NCBI GenBank assembly: GCA_035253645.1
Contig: DATFBW010000245.1
Location: forward strand, 1 to 15,955
From: DASYRX01 sp035253645
Lineage (GTDB): Bacteria; Gemmatimonadota; Gemmatimonadetes; Gemmatimonadales; Gemmatimonadaceae
Length of the DNA: 15,955 nucleotides
Direction of reading: 5' to 3'
The notes under the pieces were generated by a model. The model made no database searches. It was not told where the DNA came from and saw only the letters and a program-made list of their open reading frames with translations. The position numbers were made by a program, and so were the translations under genes. Positions 6,862 through 14,113 of this stretch are shown piece after piece; within the stretch, counting starts at the first letter, position 1, and every line of letters begins with the position of its first letter.

Positions 6862-7066
6862 AAGATCTCCGACGAAGCACAACAACGATCCTTCCAAGGC
6901 GCGTCGAAAGCAATGCCCGGGAGCGCTGACACCGGTAGGTGACACCGGCCCCGTGCGAAAATGGACACCAAACAGCAACAGCGTTGTAACTGCTGCACTT
7001 AGCGTGCGGCATAGTGGATGCCTTCAAGACAGCGTCGAAGTGCATTCACATAACAGGAGCCAAACA
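6862..7066. promoter_or_regulatory. Divergent intergenic control region with TGACACCGG tandem repeat
   Basis: This 205-base region lies between the start codons of the selenoprotein peroxiredoxin (minus) and the lipoprotein (plus). It holds two direct copies of TGACACCGG at 6927-6935 and 6940-6948 (13-bp period), a plausible operator between two envelope genes. Each gene has its own ribosome-binding site: GGAG before 6861, and AGGAG at 7055-7059 before 7067. No confident -35/-10 pair was identified. Confidence 0.42.
6927..6948. repeat. TGACACCGG direct repeat
   Basis: Two identical 9-mers TGACACCGG are separated by four bases (TAGG) between divergent genes. The first copy's CCGG forms the small palindrome ACCGGT with the spacer. 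It is likely a binding site for an unidentified regulator of one or both neighbours. Confidence 0.45.
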
Positions 7067-7564
7067 ATGCGCAGCTTCGTAAAGTTGTTTCCAGTGGCAG
7101 TAATTGCTGTGCTTGCCGCGTGCGGTGGCAATTCGCAGCCGGCTATAGATGAGTCGCTCCGATCCGATTTGTCGCTCGCATCGCAGATGCGGCCGTACGG
7201 TAACCCGTACATGTCGCCGATGGAGATGGGATACGGTGCGCCGCCGGGCTACGGATATCCGCAACCTTATGGGTATAACCCCTACGGTTATCCGCAGCCG
7301 CAAGCGTATCCGGCGCCGCAGCAAGTTGTGTATCGCAACGTGCCGGTGATCCAGCGAGTGCCGTCGGGCGGTAGCGCTGGCGCAGGCCAGGTTGCCCGTG
7401 CGCCGCGCACGAACACCAAGCAGGACGCCATCCTCGGCGCGACAGCCGGTGCCATCCTTGGTGCCGTCACTAGTCGAGATCGGTTGAAGGGTGCTGTGAT
7501 CGGCGCCGCAGCGGGTGGTTTGCTCGGTGGTATTATTGGATCGACGATTCACGTACAGCGCTAA
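7067..7564 (+). CDS. Glycine-zipper lipoprotein (165 aa)
   Basis: This is an envelope lipoprotein. Its N-terminus MRSFVKLFPVAVIAVLAACG is a lipoprotein signal with lipobox LAAC, so C19 would be lipidated. A middle segment of roughly residues 40-90 is low-complexity and rich in Tyr, Pro and Gly, with PYG and GYPQP repeats. The C-terminal 45 residues form a glycine zipper (ILGATAGAILGAV, then GAVIGAAAGGLLGGIIGS), as in the 17-kDa surface antigen / YMGG families, which associate with the outer membrane or oligomerise there. ATG 7067 is chosen because AGGAG lies seven bases upstream and the signal peptide starts there; an upstream extension to 6794 would run through the divergent peroxiredoxin gene. 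A strong intrinsic terminator follows. The exact role is unknown. The gene contains no GCCTAACG word. Confidence 0.85.
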   Translation: MRSFVKLFPVAVIAVLAACGGNSQPAIDESLRSDLSLASQMRPYGNPYMSPMEMGYGAPPGYGYPQPYGYNPYGYPQPQAYPAPQQVVYRNVPVIQRVPSGGSAGAGQVARAPRTNTKQDAILGATAGAILGAVTSRDRLKGAVIGAAAGGLLGGIIGSTIHVQR

Positions 7565-7608
7565 CCGCGCTGAGCCAGAAAGAAATAGAATCCGCGTAAG
7601 TTTGCGGG

Positions 7609-7657
7609 ATCGCGGTGGGCAGTTACCCCCTTTCTGCCCGCCGCGATTTTTTTTTTT
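7609..7657 (+). terminator. Rho-independent terminator of the lipoprotein gene
   Basis: A 14-bp stem (ATCGCGGTGGGCAG at 7609-7622 with CTGCCCGCCGCGAT at 7634-7647, one G-U pair) encloses an 11-base loop and is followed by an uninterrupted run of 11 T (7647-7657). It starts 45 bases after the lipoprotein stop. The T run is only on the plus side, so it serves the lipoprotein gene rather than the convergent lipid kinase. Confidence 0.93.
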
Positions 7658-7743
7658 CCGGACCAACTACTTCACCACGGACAAACGCGAACACGTTAAA
7701 CGGATGCGGACTTTTCAGTCTGTGTTTGTCTGCGGTGGAGCTT

Positions 7744-8631
7744 CTAGACGGCGCAGATGCGGAGCCGTTGCTTCTCGCAACGCGCCGTTAGGCGCGGCCG
7801 GTCAGCCTGCACGAGCTCACCGTCGACTTGAAATATCGGTGGTGTTTCGAAACCCAGCTCGAACGTCGATCGTTGCTGATGGTCGACTCCACGTCGGCCG
7901 AGGTGCTGTCCGCGTGCCGCCGCGAGGAGCGTGCGCAGTCGCATGAGTGGAGCGCTGTCCTGTACCGCGATGAGATCGAGCACGCCATCGTCGTTTGTTG
8001 CCCCTGGTGCGAGCCTCATCCCGCCACCGAAGAACGCCCCATTGCCCACTGCCAGCACGAGGTACGGCCGAAGGGCGCCCGGGCCCACAGTTGCCGCGAT
8101 CGCTCGATAATTCCAGAACGTCCGGGCGGCTGTAACGAGATACGCGGACCTGCCTAACGTGCGCCCACCGCGGGCGAGCGCCTGGATCACGGCGACATCG
8201 AATCCGACGCCGCAGCAGTTGAGAAAGGGGACGTTATCGGCGTAACCGACGTCGATACGCCGCGCCGTGCCGGCGAAAGCGAGATCGAGCGTTGCGTCGA
8301 TGTCATGCGCCGGCGTGTGCACGTTCCGCGCGAGGTCGTTGCCTGTGCCGCACGCCAGAAGCGCAAGACGCGTATCGGTGCCGGCATCGAGGATCCCGCG
8401 CGCCACGTTGCTCCACGTGCCGTCTCCGCCTAACGCGATAATCGTGTGCGCGCCACCCGCCGCCGCAGCGCGCGCCAGTGCCCGCTCAGCCCCCGCGACT
8501 CTGGTGAGCGCGGCCTCGCGGCCGCCGCGAGCCTGCAGTTTGTCCCGGATAAGTGGAAAGAGCCGACCACCGCGCCCCCGTCCTGCGCTCGGGTTCGCAA
8601 TGAGGACGATCCCGGCGGAGTTCGCGCTCAG
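7744..8631 (-). CDS. Diacylglycerol kinase-family lipid kinase, probable CTG start (295 aa)
   Basis: This is a YegS/DagK-type lipid kinase, phosphorylating diacylglycerol or a related lipid with ATP at the membrane face. Motifs counted from the CTG start are IANPSAGRGR at 11-20, the nucleotide-binding GGDGT at 68-72, CGTGNDLAR at 94-102, GVGFD at 141-145, NGAFFGGGM at 197-205 with DDGVLDL after it, and VDGEL at 269-273. A caller restricted to ATG/GTG/TTG would start at GTG 8406 (codon 76), which cuts off the first strand and GGDGT and cannot be right. Between the last in-frame stop, inside the aconitase gene, and GGDGT there is no ATG, GTG or TTG. CTG at 8631-8629 fits: it gives the usual N-terminus, and CTGA overlaps the aconitase TGA by four bases, implying translational coupling. 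No strong Shine-Dalgarno sequence is seen. Confidence 0.84.
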   Translation of the reverse strand: MSANSAGIVLIANPSAGRGRGGRLFPLIRDKLQARGGREAALTRVAGAERALARAAAAGGAHTIIALGGDGTWSNVARGILDAGTDTRLALLACGTGNDLARNVHTPAHDIDATLDLAFAGTARRIDVGYADNVPFLNCCGVGFDVAVIQALARGGRTLGRSAYLVTAARTFWNYRAIAATVGPGALRPYLVLAVGNGAFFGGGMRLAPGATNDDGVLDLIAVQDSAPLMRLRTLLAAARGQHLGRRGVDHQQRSTFELGFETPPIFQVDGELVQADRPRLTARCEKQRLRICAV

Positions 8632-11390
8632 CGCTTCGCGAGCAGACGGAGCACGTAATGCAGGATGCCGCCGTGCCTGTAGTAGTTGAGCTCTTCCGGC
8701 GTATCGATGCGCGACCGGACTTCAAAGCGCTTGCTGTTTCCGTCGGCGGCTGTGGCCACGACCATCAACGTGGCGCGCGGCTTCATGGCGTCGGCGAGTC
8801 CCTGGACCTGGTAGGTCTCGAAGCCTGTGAGGCCTAACGACAGTCGCGAGGCGCCGTCGGTAAATTCCAGCGGCAGAACGCCCATGCCGACCAGGTTCGA
8901 TCGGTGGATCCGCTCGAACGATTCGGCGATCACGGCTCCTATGCCTAGCAGTGCCGTCCCTTTGGCGGCCCAATCGCGCGACGACCCGGTGCCATATTCT
9001 TTCCCGGCGATGACCAGGAGCGGCACGCCCTGGGACAGGTATTCCATCGCCGCGTCGTAGACGGCGACCGGCTCCGCGTCAGGTGACGTGCGCGTCCACC
9101 ATCCTTCCTTTCCTCCTGCGAGCTCATTACGCAAGCGGATATTGGCGAACGTGCCGCGCATCATGACTTCGTGGTTCCCGCGCCGTGCGCCGTATGAATT
9201 GAAGTCCTTCTTCTGGACCCCCTGCGCCAATAGCCACTGGCCGGCGGGACTCTTCTCCGCGATGGATCCTGCCGGCGAGATGTGGTCGGTCGTAATCGAG
9301 TCACCGTACATGCCTAACACGCGGGCGCCGGAAATAGACCGGACCCCCGGTGGGTTAGGCGTCATCCCGTCGAAGAACGGCGGCCGCTTTACATAGGTCG
9401 ACGCCGCGCTCCAGGCGTATCGATCGCCGGTGGGAACGGGCAGCTCGCGCCACTCCTCGTCGCCCGTGAACACGTCGGCATAGCGGGTCTGGAACATCTC
9501 CGCTTTCACAGATCGCAGAATCTCGTCTTCGACTTCCTTGGGCGACGGCCAGATCTCGCGCAGGAATACGGGTCCCGTGCCGCCCACGCCTAACGGTTCG
9601 CGCTCGAAATCGATGTCCATGCGCCCGGCGAGTGCATACGCGACGACAAGCGGCGGGGATGCGAGGTAGTTGAAGCGCGTTTGCGGGTTGATGCGCCCCT
9701 CGAAGTTCCGGTTGCCGGAGAGCACCGACGCGACGATGAGGCTCCCCTCTTCGACGCCCCTGGCGATCGGCTCCGGCAGAGGCCCCGAGTTACCGATGCA
9801 GGTGGTGCACCCGTATCCTACGGTCTGGAAGCCTAACGAATCGAGCGCCGGCTGCACGCCGGCTTTTTCGAAGTAGTCGGTTACGACTTTCGACCCGGGT
9901 GCCAGCGACGTTTTGACCCACGGCTTGGAGCGGAGACCGCGCGCTACTGCATTGCGGGCGAGCATGCCGGCCGCGAGCATCACACTCGGATTCGACGTAT
10001 TCGTGCAACTCGTGATCGCGGCAATGACCACCGATCCGTGCGTGAGGTGGCACCTCTCCCCTCCGATCTCGACCGCGACTTTCGGCGCCGTCGCGACCGG
10101 CGCGCCTTCTGCAACCATGGTTGCGGCAGGACTGGCAGGCAAGGGAGCCGATGACGCTGGAGCTGCCGCAGCGAGGCGCTGCAGCTCCGCGGCGAGCGCG
10201 CTCTGAAACATCTCCTTCGAAGCGCGAAGCGGAACACGATCCTGCGGTCGCTTGGGGCCTGCGAGACTCGGCTCCACGGTCGCGAGGTCGAGCTCGACGA
10301 GATCCGAAAAAACAGGGTCCGGCGATGCATCAGTGCGGAAAAGGCCTTGCTCCTTGCAGTAGGCTTCCACGAGCTTGACTTGCGCTCCGGTCCGGCCCGT
10401 TAGGCGGAGGTAGCGGAGGGTCTCATCATCGACCGGGAAGAAGCCCATCGTCGCACCGTATTCGGGCGCCATGTTCGCGATTGTCGCGCGATCGGCCAGT
10501 GACAGCGACGAGAGGCCGGATCCGAAGAACTCGACGAACTTCCCGACGACTTTCTTCTTGCGCAGGATTTCGGTCACGGTGAGCACGAGATCCGTCGCGG
10601 TCGCGCCTAACGGCAAGCGGCCATGCAGCTTGAAGCCAACCACCTCGGGGATCAGCATCGAAACCGGTTGTCCGAGCATCGCCGCTTCTGCTTCGATTCC
10701 GCCGACGCCCCAGCCGAGGACGCCGAGGCCGTTGACCATGGTCGTGTGAGAATCGGTTCCGACCAGTGAGTCGGGGTAGGCAAACTCTGTACTGTCCGCC
10801 GTCGTCGTAAAGACAACGCGGCCAAGGTATTCGAGGTTGACCTGATGGCAGATTCCCGTTCCCGGCGGCACCACACGGAAATTCGCCAACGCATTCTGTC
10901 CCCAGCGGAGAAACTCGTAACGCTCGCGGTTCCGCTCGAACTCGAGGTTGACGTTGATGAGAAACGCCGCGTCCGTGCCGTATTGATCCACCTGCACCGA
11001 GTGATCGATAACGAGATCGACCGGTTGCAGGGGATTGATGCGTTTGGGGTCCCCGCCTAACGCGACCATGGCGTCGCGCATCGCGGCCAGATCGACGACA
11101 CACGGGACACCGGTAAAATCCTGCAACAGCACACGACTCGTGCGGAAGGCGATTTCTTTCTCAGCGCCGGCCCGGACATCCCATTTGGCGAGTGTTTCGA
11201 TGTCGGCCGGGTGAACGAAGGCCGCGTCTTCGCCGCGAAGAAGGTTCTCGAGAAGGATCTTGAGCGAGAATGGGAGGCTCTGAACCGTGTTGCCCGCGAT
11301 CCGATGCAGAGCGTCGAGGCGAAAAATGGTGTAACGCCGGTCGCCGACAGCGAGCTCAGCGCGACTATTGAAGGAATTCGGATGAGACAT
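8628..11390 (-). CDS. acnA: Aconitate hydratase AcnA (920 aa)
   Basis: The enzyme interconverts citrate and isocitrate in the TCA cycle in the cytoplasm, using a [4Fe-4S] cluster. Cluster ligands are C462 in SCTNTSNPSVM and C528/C531 in GYGCTTCIGNSG. Other hallmarks are DHSVQVD, the LVGTDSHTTMVNGLGVLGWG region, GTGSSRDWAAKG and ITTDHISPAG. Length is slightly above E. coli AcnA (891), largely because of an Ala/Pro-rich stretch near residues 405-440 (AAAAPASSAPLPASPAA) between the N-terminal domains and the cluster Cys. The ATG at 11390 gives MSHPNSFNSRAEL, a normal AcnA N-terminus; the frame stays open to 11492, but the additional 34 residues have no family likeness. No good ribosome-binding site is visible. 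The downstream lipid kinase overlaps its stop. The coding sequence carries many GCCTAACG words. Confidence 0.97.
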   Translation of the reverse strand: MSHPNSFNSRAELAVGDRRYTIFRLDALHRIAGNTVQSLPFSLKILLENLLRGEDAAFVHPADIETLAKWDVRAGAEKEIAFRTSRVLLQDFTGVPCVVDLAAMRDAMVALGGDPKRINPLQPVDLVIDHSVQVDQYGTDAAFLINVNLEFERNRERYEFLRWGQNALANFRVVPPGTGICHQVNLEYLGRVVFTTTADSTEFAYPDSLVGTDSHTTMVNGLGVLGWGVGGIEAEAAMLGQPVSMLIPEVVGFKLHGRLPLGATATDLVLTVTEILRKKKVVGKFVEFFGSGLSSLSLADRATIANMAPEYGATMGFFPVDDETLRYLRLTGRTGAQVKLVEAYCKEQGLFRTDASPDPVFSDLVELDLATVEPSLAGPKRPQDRVPLRASKEMFQSALAAELQRLAAAAPASSAPLPASPAATMVAEGAPVATAPKVAVEIGGERCHLTHGSVVIAAITSCTNTSNPSVMLAAGMLARNAVARGLRSKPWVKTSLAPGSKVVTDYFEKAGVQPALDSLGFQTVGYGCTTCIGNSGPLPEPIARGVEEGSLIVASVLSGNRNFEGRINPQTRFNYLASPPLVVAYALAGRMDIDFEREPLGVGGTGPVFLREIWPSPKEVEDEILRSVKAEMFQTRYADVFTGDEEWRELPVPTGDRYAWSAASTYVKRPPFFDGMTPNPPGVRSISGARVLGMYGDSITTDHISPAGSIAEKSPAGQWLLAQGVQKKDFNSYGARRGNHEVMMRGTFANIRLRNELAGGKEGWWTRTSPDAEPVAVYDAAMEYLSQGVPLLVIAGKEYGTGSSRDWAAKGTALLGIGAVIAESFERIHRSNLVGMGVLPLEFTDGASRLSLGLTGFETYQVQGLADAMKPRATLMVVATAADGNSKRFEVRSRIDTPEELNYYRHGGILHYVLRLLAKR

Positions 11391-11519
11391 GTGCAATCGA
11401 GGACGTGCGGCAACGCGTGTTGCTATGCAGAATGTAGCGCAATCCGCTGACGAATTGTTGCATGACAGCGAAGAGCGAAGACCTGGCCGCACAGCGCAAG
11501 TACGACGGAGTCATGAGCA
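11391..11519. promoter_or_regulatory. Divergent promoter region between acnA and a small gene
   Basis: This 129-base gap lies between the start codons of acnA (minus) and the small 89-aa gene (plus). It is locally richer in A+T around 11428-11462. The only signal I can defend is GGAG at 11507-11510, nine bases before GTG 11520. No convincing -35/-10 pair, operator repeat or iron-responsive-type hairpin was seen. Confidence 0.3.
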
Positions 11520-11789
11520 GTGAGTAGAGCGTTTGCCCGCGAAGACCCCAACGACCCGCTAGACAAAGACTTCGGCCTTCCCGCGCGGGACGACCCTGCC
11601 TTCGACGAGGTCGCCGCGCGCGTGCTGTTGGAAGCGGCGCGCAACGGCGACACCGAAAGTGCCGAACGCGCGACCGGGTATTATTGGGGCGAAGAACGCC
11701 TGCGTCCCCACGTGCGCACGATCCTGAGCGAAGCGCTGAAAGCGGACGATGAACGGCTGGTCCAGCTCGCACGCCGCTTCATCGCCTAA
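11520..11789 (+). CDS. Small acidic hypothetical protein (89 aa)
   Basis: I do not recognise this family. The protein is soluble, with no signal peptide or membrane segment. It is acidic at the start (REDPNDPLDKDFG, then ARDDPAFDEVAARVLLEAARNG) and predicted mostly helical, with two amphipathic helices around residues 28-50 and 60-88. A YYWGEERL segment sits between them. The start is GTG at 11520, nine bases after GGAG; an ATG seven bases earlier is in another frame and reads only four codons. Codon use matches its neighbours, and the TAA stop is contained within a GCCTAACG word. It is divergent from acnA and followed by a 99-base spacer with two small hairpins. It could be a conserved lineage-specific protein; that is a guess. 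Confidence 0.7.
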   Translation: MSRAFAREDPNDPLDKDFGLPARDDPAFDEVAARVLLEAARNGDTESAERATGYYWGEERLRPHVRTILSEALKADDERLVQLARRFIA

Positions 11790-11888
11790 CGGCGAGGTTA
11801 CATAGGGTAACGGGGGCTTCCCCGTGCGTATCCCTCGCCTGCTGAGGCGAGCACATATTGGTGCGCCTAACGCTTTGAGGGAGGGAGG
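11790..11888 (+). other. Spacer with two adjacent small hairpins
   Basis: Two short perfect stems lie close together: ACGGGG/CCCCGT (11810-11815 with 11820-11825, loop GCTT) and CTCGCCT/AGGCGAG (11834-11840 with 11845-11851, loop GCTG). Neither has a following T run, so they are not standard intrinsic terminators. They may act as rho-independent pausing structures, RNA-stability elements or the leader of the next gene. A GCCTAACG word is present at 11865-11872. Confidence 0.4.
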
Positions 11889-13016
11889 GTGCCGAAGCTT
11901 CTCTTCGTAGTCCATGGGATGGGAGATAACCTCCCCGGATGGTCCACGGACCTCGTCGATTTTCTCGACCTCGCCCTGTCGCAGTACCCCCCGTTTGACG
12001 CCGAAGACCACCCGTTTCGCGCGCGTGTCAAAGTCGAGGAGATTTGTTACGACCCGGTCTTCGACAAGACAATCGAGCCCTGGGGTCGCGATCGAGCCAA
12101 ACTCGATCAGTGGACCCGCGACAATGGAATCACGCTCGATGACACACTGACGGAACTGGGAGTCGGCCAACTCCCGCACGCAACCGCTGGATTCATTTGG
12201 GAAACGTTGCTCGATCCGGTGCTCTACCGCGGGAGCCCAATCGTGCATGACAAGGTCCGTGCCGTCGTGATCAAACAGTTCATCGATGCCTGGGACGATC
12301 ACCTGAGCTCGACGCCTGGAGCCGAGCAGCTCGACGTCTCCATCCTCTGCCACAGCCAGGGCACGATCGTTATGAGTGACGTCTTGGCGATCATCGGGGA
12401 AGAGCGCCTAAGCGAATTCAAGTCGTTCAGCGCCGACAAACGTTCGATTGAATGCCTGATCACTTTGGCGAATGTCACGCGACTCGGCCCCGGTCCGCTG
12501 ATCGATATCGACTCACTTACGACGTGCGTGCGTCCGCAAACGGCGCCCCTGTGGTCACCGGGCAAGGTGAATTATCTCCGGCGCTACATCAACGCACGTC
12601 ACAAGCTCGATCCGTTTTGCCTCTTTCAGCGCTTCGCCCCCGCGCAGAATTGGGGAAACAGATATCGCCTCATCGACGACCTCGATCACATCCACCAAGC
12701 GAGCACGCACGGTTACAAGCACTACCTCGCGCATCCTCGCGTGCACATCCCGCTCTTTCGCGCGGTGATCGACCCGGATGTGATCAGTCCCCAACAGGAA
12801 CAGCAAGCGATTGCCACGTTCCCGCCAGTGATGCCGCCCGACTGTGCGGCGGCTATCTCGACCCTACGTCAACAGTTGAATGACTTGTGTGACGAGCCGG
12901 TGGATGAAAACAGGAGTTTGGATCAGTGGATCACGAAGGGGATCAGCTTTTTCGAAGCTGTGAAGGAGGCCGTGAATGCGTGCAGCTCTTTGGTTGAAGG
13001 TCTCGCTGACGATTAG
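11889..13016 (+). CDS. Alpha/beta hydrolase, putative esterase/lipase (375 aa)
   Basis: This is a serine hydrolase of the alpha/beta fold. The first strand and oxyanion-hole loop read LLFVVHGMGDN (H9-G12). The nucleophile elbow is S156 in the block LDVSILCHSQGTIVMSD (Ser flanked by His and Gln, then Gly). Candidate acid and base are D241 in KLDPF and H274 or H278 in STHGYKHYL, but these are guesses from spacing. There is no signal peptide, so it is probably cytoplasmic unless exported by another route. The layout resembles the loosely defined PGAP1/lipase-like hydrolases. Start is GTG 11889, directly preceded by a purine-rich GAGGGAGG stretch. The final 41 bases overlap the next gene, which has its own strong ribosome-binding site inside this one. 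Unlike its neighbours it contains no exact GCCTAACG word, which may mean separate ancestry. Confidence 0.8.
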   Translation: MPKLLFVVHGMGDNLPGWSTDLVDFLDLALSQYPPFDAEDHPFRARVKVEEICYDPVFDKTIEPWGRDRAKLDQWTRDNGITLDDTLTELGVGQLPHATAGFIWETLLDPVLYRGSPIVHDKVRAVVIKQFIDAWDDHLSSTPGAEQLDVSILCHSQGTIVMSDVLAIIGEERLSEFKSFSADKRSIECLITLANVTRLGPGPLIDIDSLTTCVRPQTAPLWSPGKVNYLRRYINARHKLDPFCLFQRFAPAQNWGNRYRLIDDLDHIHQASTHGYKHYLAHPRVHIPLFRAVIDPDVISPQQEQQAIATFPPVMPPDCAAAISTLRQQLNDLCDEPVDENRSLDQWITKGISFFEAVKEAVNACSSLVEGLADD

Positions 13017-14040
13017 CGTCATCGGAGCGACCGCGCCGCTTCGGGCGCAGGGCGTGACGCGGGACCAGCTACGCCGGGAGTGCACCGACGCGCTCTCGCT
13101 GCAGACCGTCGACTCCCTCGGCGCCGCGCTGCACAGGCGCACGCCGAATCAGTCGTGGTCACGGATGCTCGCGGCCTGGAGTCCCGCCGATTACTCCGCG
13201 TTAGGCGACAGCGTCCGCGCGCTGTGGGATACGCTCGCGAGCGGCATCGATTCCACGGCGGCGGCGCGCATGATCCGGTTGCTTGCGCGACAACGGACGG
13301 AGCTCAGTCGCCTGGATTCCGACCACGGCTTTCTGGTCAAGGAGGGGGCTACCGCGCGGTGGTTCGAGATCACGACCGGGGATCCCGGAGAGCCGTGGCT
13401 CGTGAATGGCGCTGAGCCAGACAGCGCTGTTGCGTTGACCGAGGGGCAAACGGCACTGCCGACGGTGCGCGCGGTCTGCTGGACGGCACTACTTGCACGC
13501 AAGGTCGCCGATTTCGGTGGCCGCGACGCACGCGCGCAAACGCGTCGAGTGCTCGCGGCACGCGCGCGGCGCTGGGACAACTTCGAACGTTATGGGTACT
13601 CGCTGACTCCGCTCGAGTTGTTGTTGAACGGATGGTGTGGGTTCTGTCGCGGAATGCTGGAGCCGCCACGCATCCAGCTCATCGCAGTGCACGTGCTGCC
13701 GACGTACGCGGTGCGTGACGAGCTGGGAAATCGCACGGCCCTCACGACGGAGGTTGCCGGCATCCTGTTCTACAACCAGGCGCGGTCGTTCCATGTCGGT
13801 TTTTCGTACGCTTATTCGCTCCCTGCGGAGGAGCGGCGCGAATCAGGTTGGGTGGTGCACGTGAGCAAGATTGGCCAACTGGGCATCACGTTCCGCGACA
13901 ATACGTACACGCGTGAAAACGCGAGTTTGCTTCTGTCGGCCGATCTGTACCGCTTCATCGAAAACTGGAGCGGCCGCATACGCGAGGAGAGGGACGCCAT
14001 CGCCAAAGGCATTCAGAAGTTGCGCGGCGGCCAGAATTGA
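12976..14040 (+). CDS. Exported protein of unknown function (354 aa)
   Basis: I do not recognise the family. A signal peptide is clear (MRAALWLKVSLTISVIGATA, then PLRAQG, cleavage near residue 24-25). The mature protein has an Arg-rich helical first half, with a repeated 'S..D..RALWDTLASGID' style around 65-95. A central segment holds three cysteines (CW near 168, then CGFC near 217-220; the CxxC could form a disulfide outside the cell). The second half looks like beta strands ending in a helix. The ATG at 12976 has AAGGAGG six bases upstream, the best ribosome-binding site in the window, located inside the preceding hydrolase gene; the 41-base overlap implies coupled expression. The partner hydrolase lacks an export signal, so they act in different compartments unless one modifies the other's product. 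Confidence 0.78.
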   Translation: MRAALWLKVSLTISVIGATAPLRAQGVTRDQLRRECTDALSLQTVDSLGAALHRRTPNQSWSRMLAAWSPADYSALGDSVRALWDTLASGIDSTAAARMIRLLARQRTELSRLDSDHGFLVKEGATARWFEITTGDPGEPWLVNGAEPDSAVALTEGQTALPTVRAVCWTALLARKVADFGGRDARAQTRRVLAARARRWDNFERYGYSLTPLELLLNGWCGFCRGMLEPPRIQLIAVHVLPTYAVRDELGNRTALTTEVAGILFYNQARSFHVGFSYAYSLPAEERRESGWVVHVSKIGQLGITFRDNTYTRENASLLLSADLYRFIENWSGRIREERDAIAKGIQKLRGGQN

Positions 14041-14113
14041 TCGAACCCATGCATGCTTAACACGGCAGCTCGAGTTGTGCTCGTATCTTCTCGTTAGGGC
14101 CGGGCACCGCCTT
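14041..14113. other. Short convergent spacer
   Basis: This 73-base gap separates two convergent genes. It contains a GCATGC palindrome and one CGTTAGG word (14092-14098). No stem followed by a T run is visible on either strand, so termination here is not explained by an intrinsic terminator. Confidence 0.4.

Noticed and set aside
6794..7066. Longer start for the lipoprotein
   Set aside because: It would overlap the divergent peroxiredoxin and hide the lipoprotein signal; ATG 7067 has a strong ribosome-binding site.
7675..7738. Imperfect inverted repeat (CCAC/GTGG and GACAAAC/GTTTGTC) between the convergent lipoprotein and kinase genes
   Set aside because: Large loop, interrupted stem and no T run on the minus side; not enough to call it a terminator or an attachment site.
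9312..9360. Inverted pair GCCTAAC...GTTAGGC as a real integron attC site
   Set aside because: Both halves are inside the aconitase coding frame, the spacing is shorter than typical attC, no integrase or cassette is present, and the same word is scattered throughout the window.
11391..11492. 34-residue extension of aconitase
   Set aside because: The extra residues resemble no AcnA N-terminus and occupy the divergent promoter gap.
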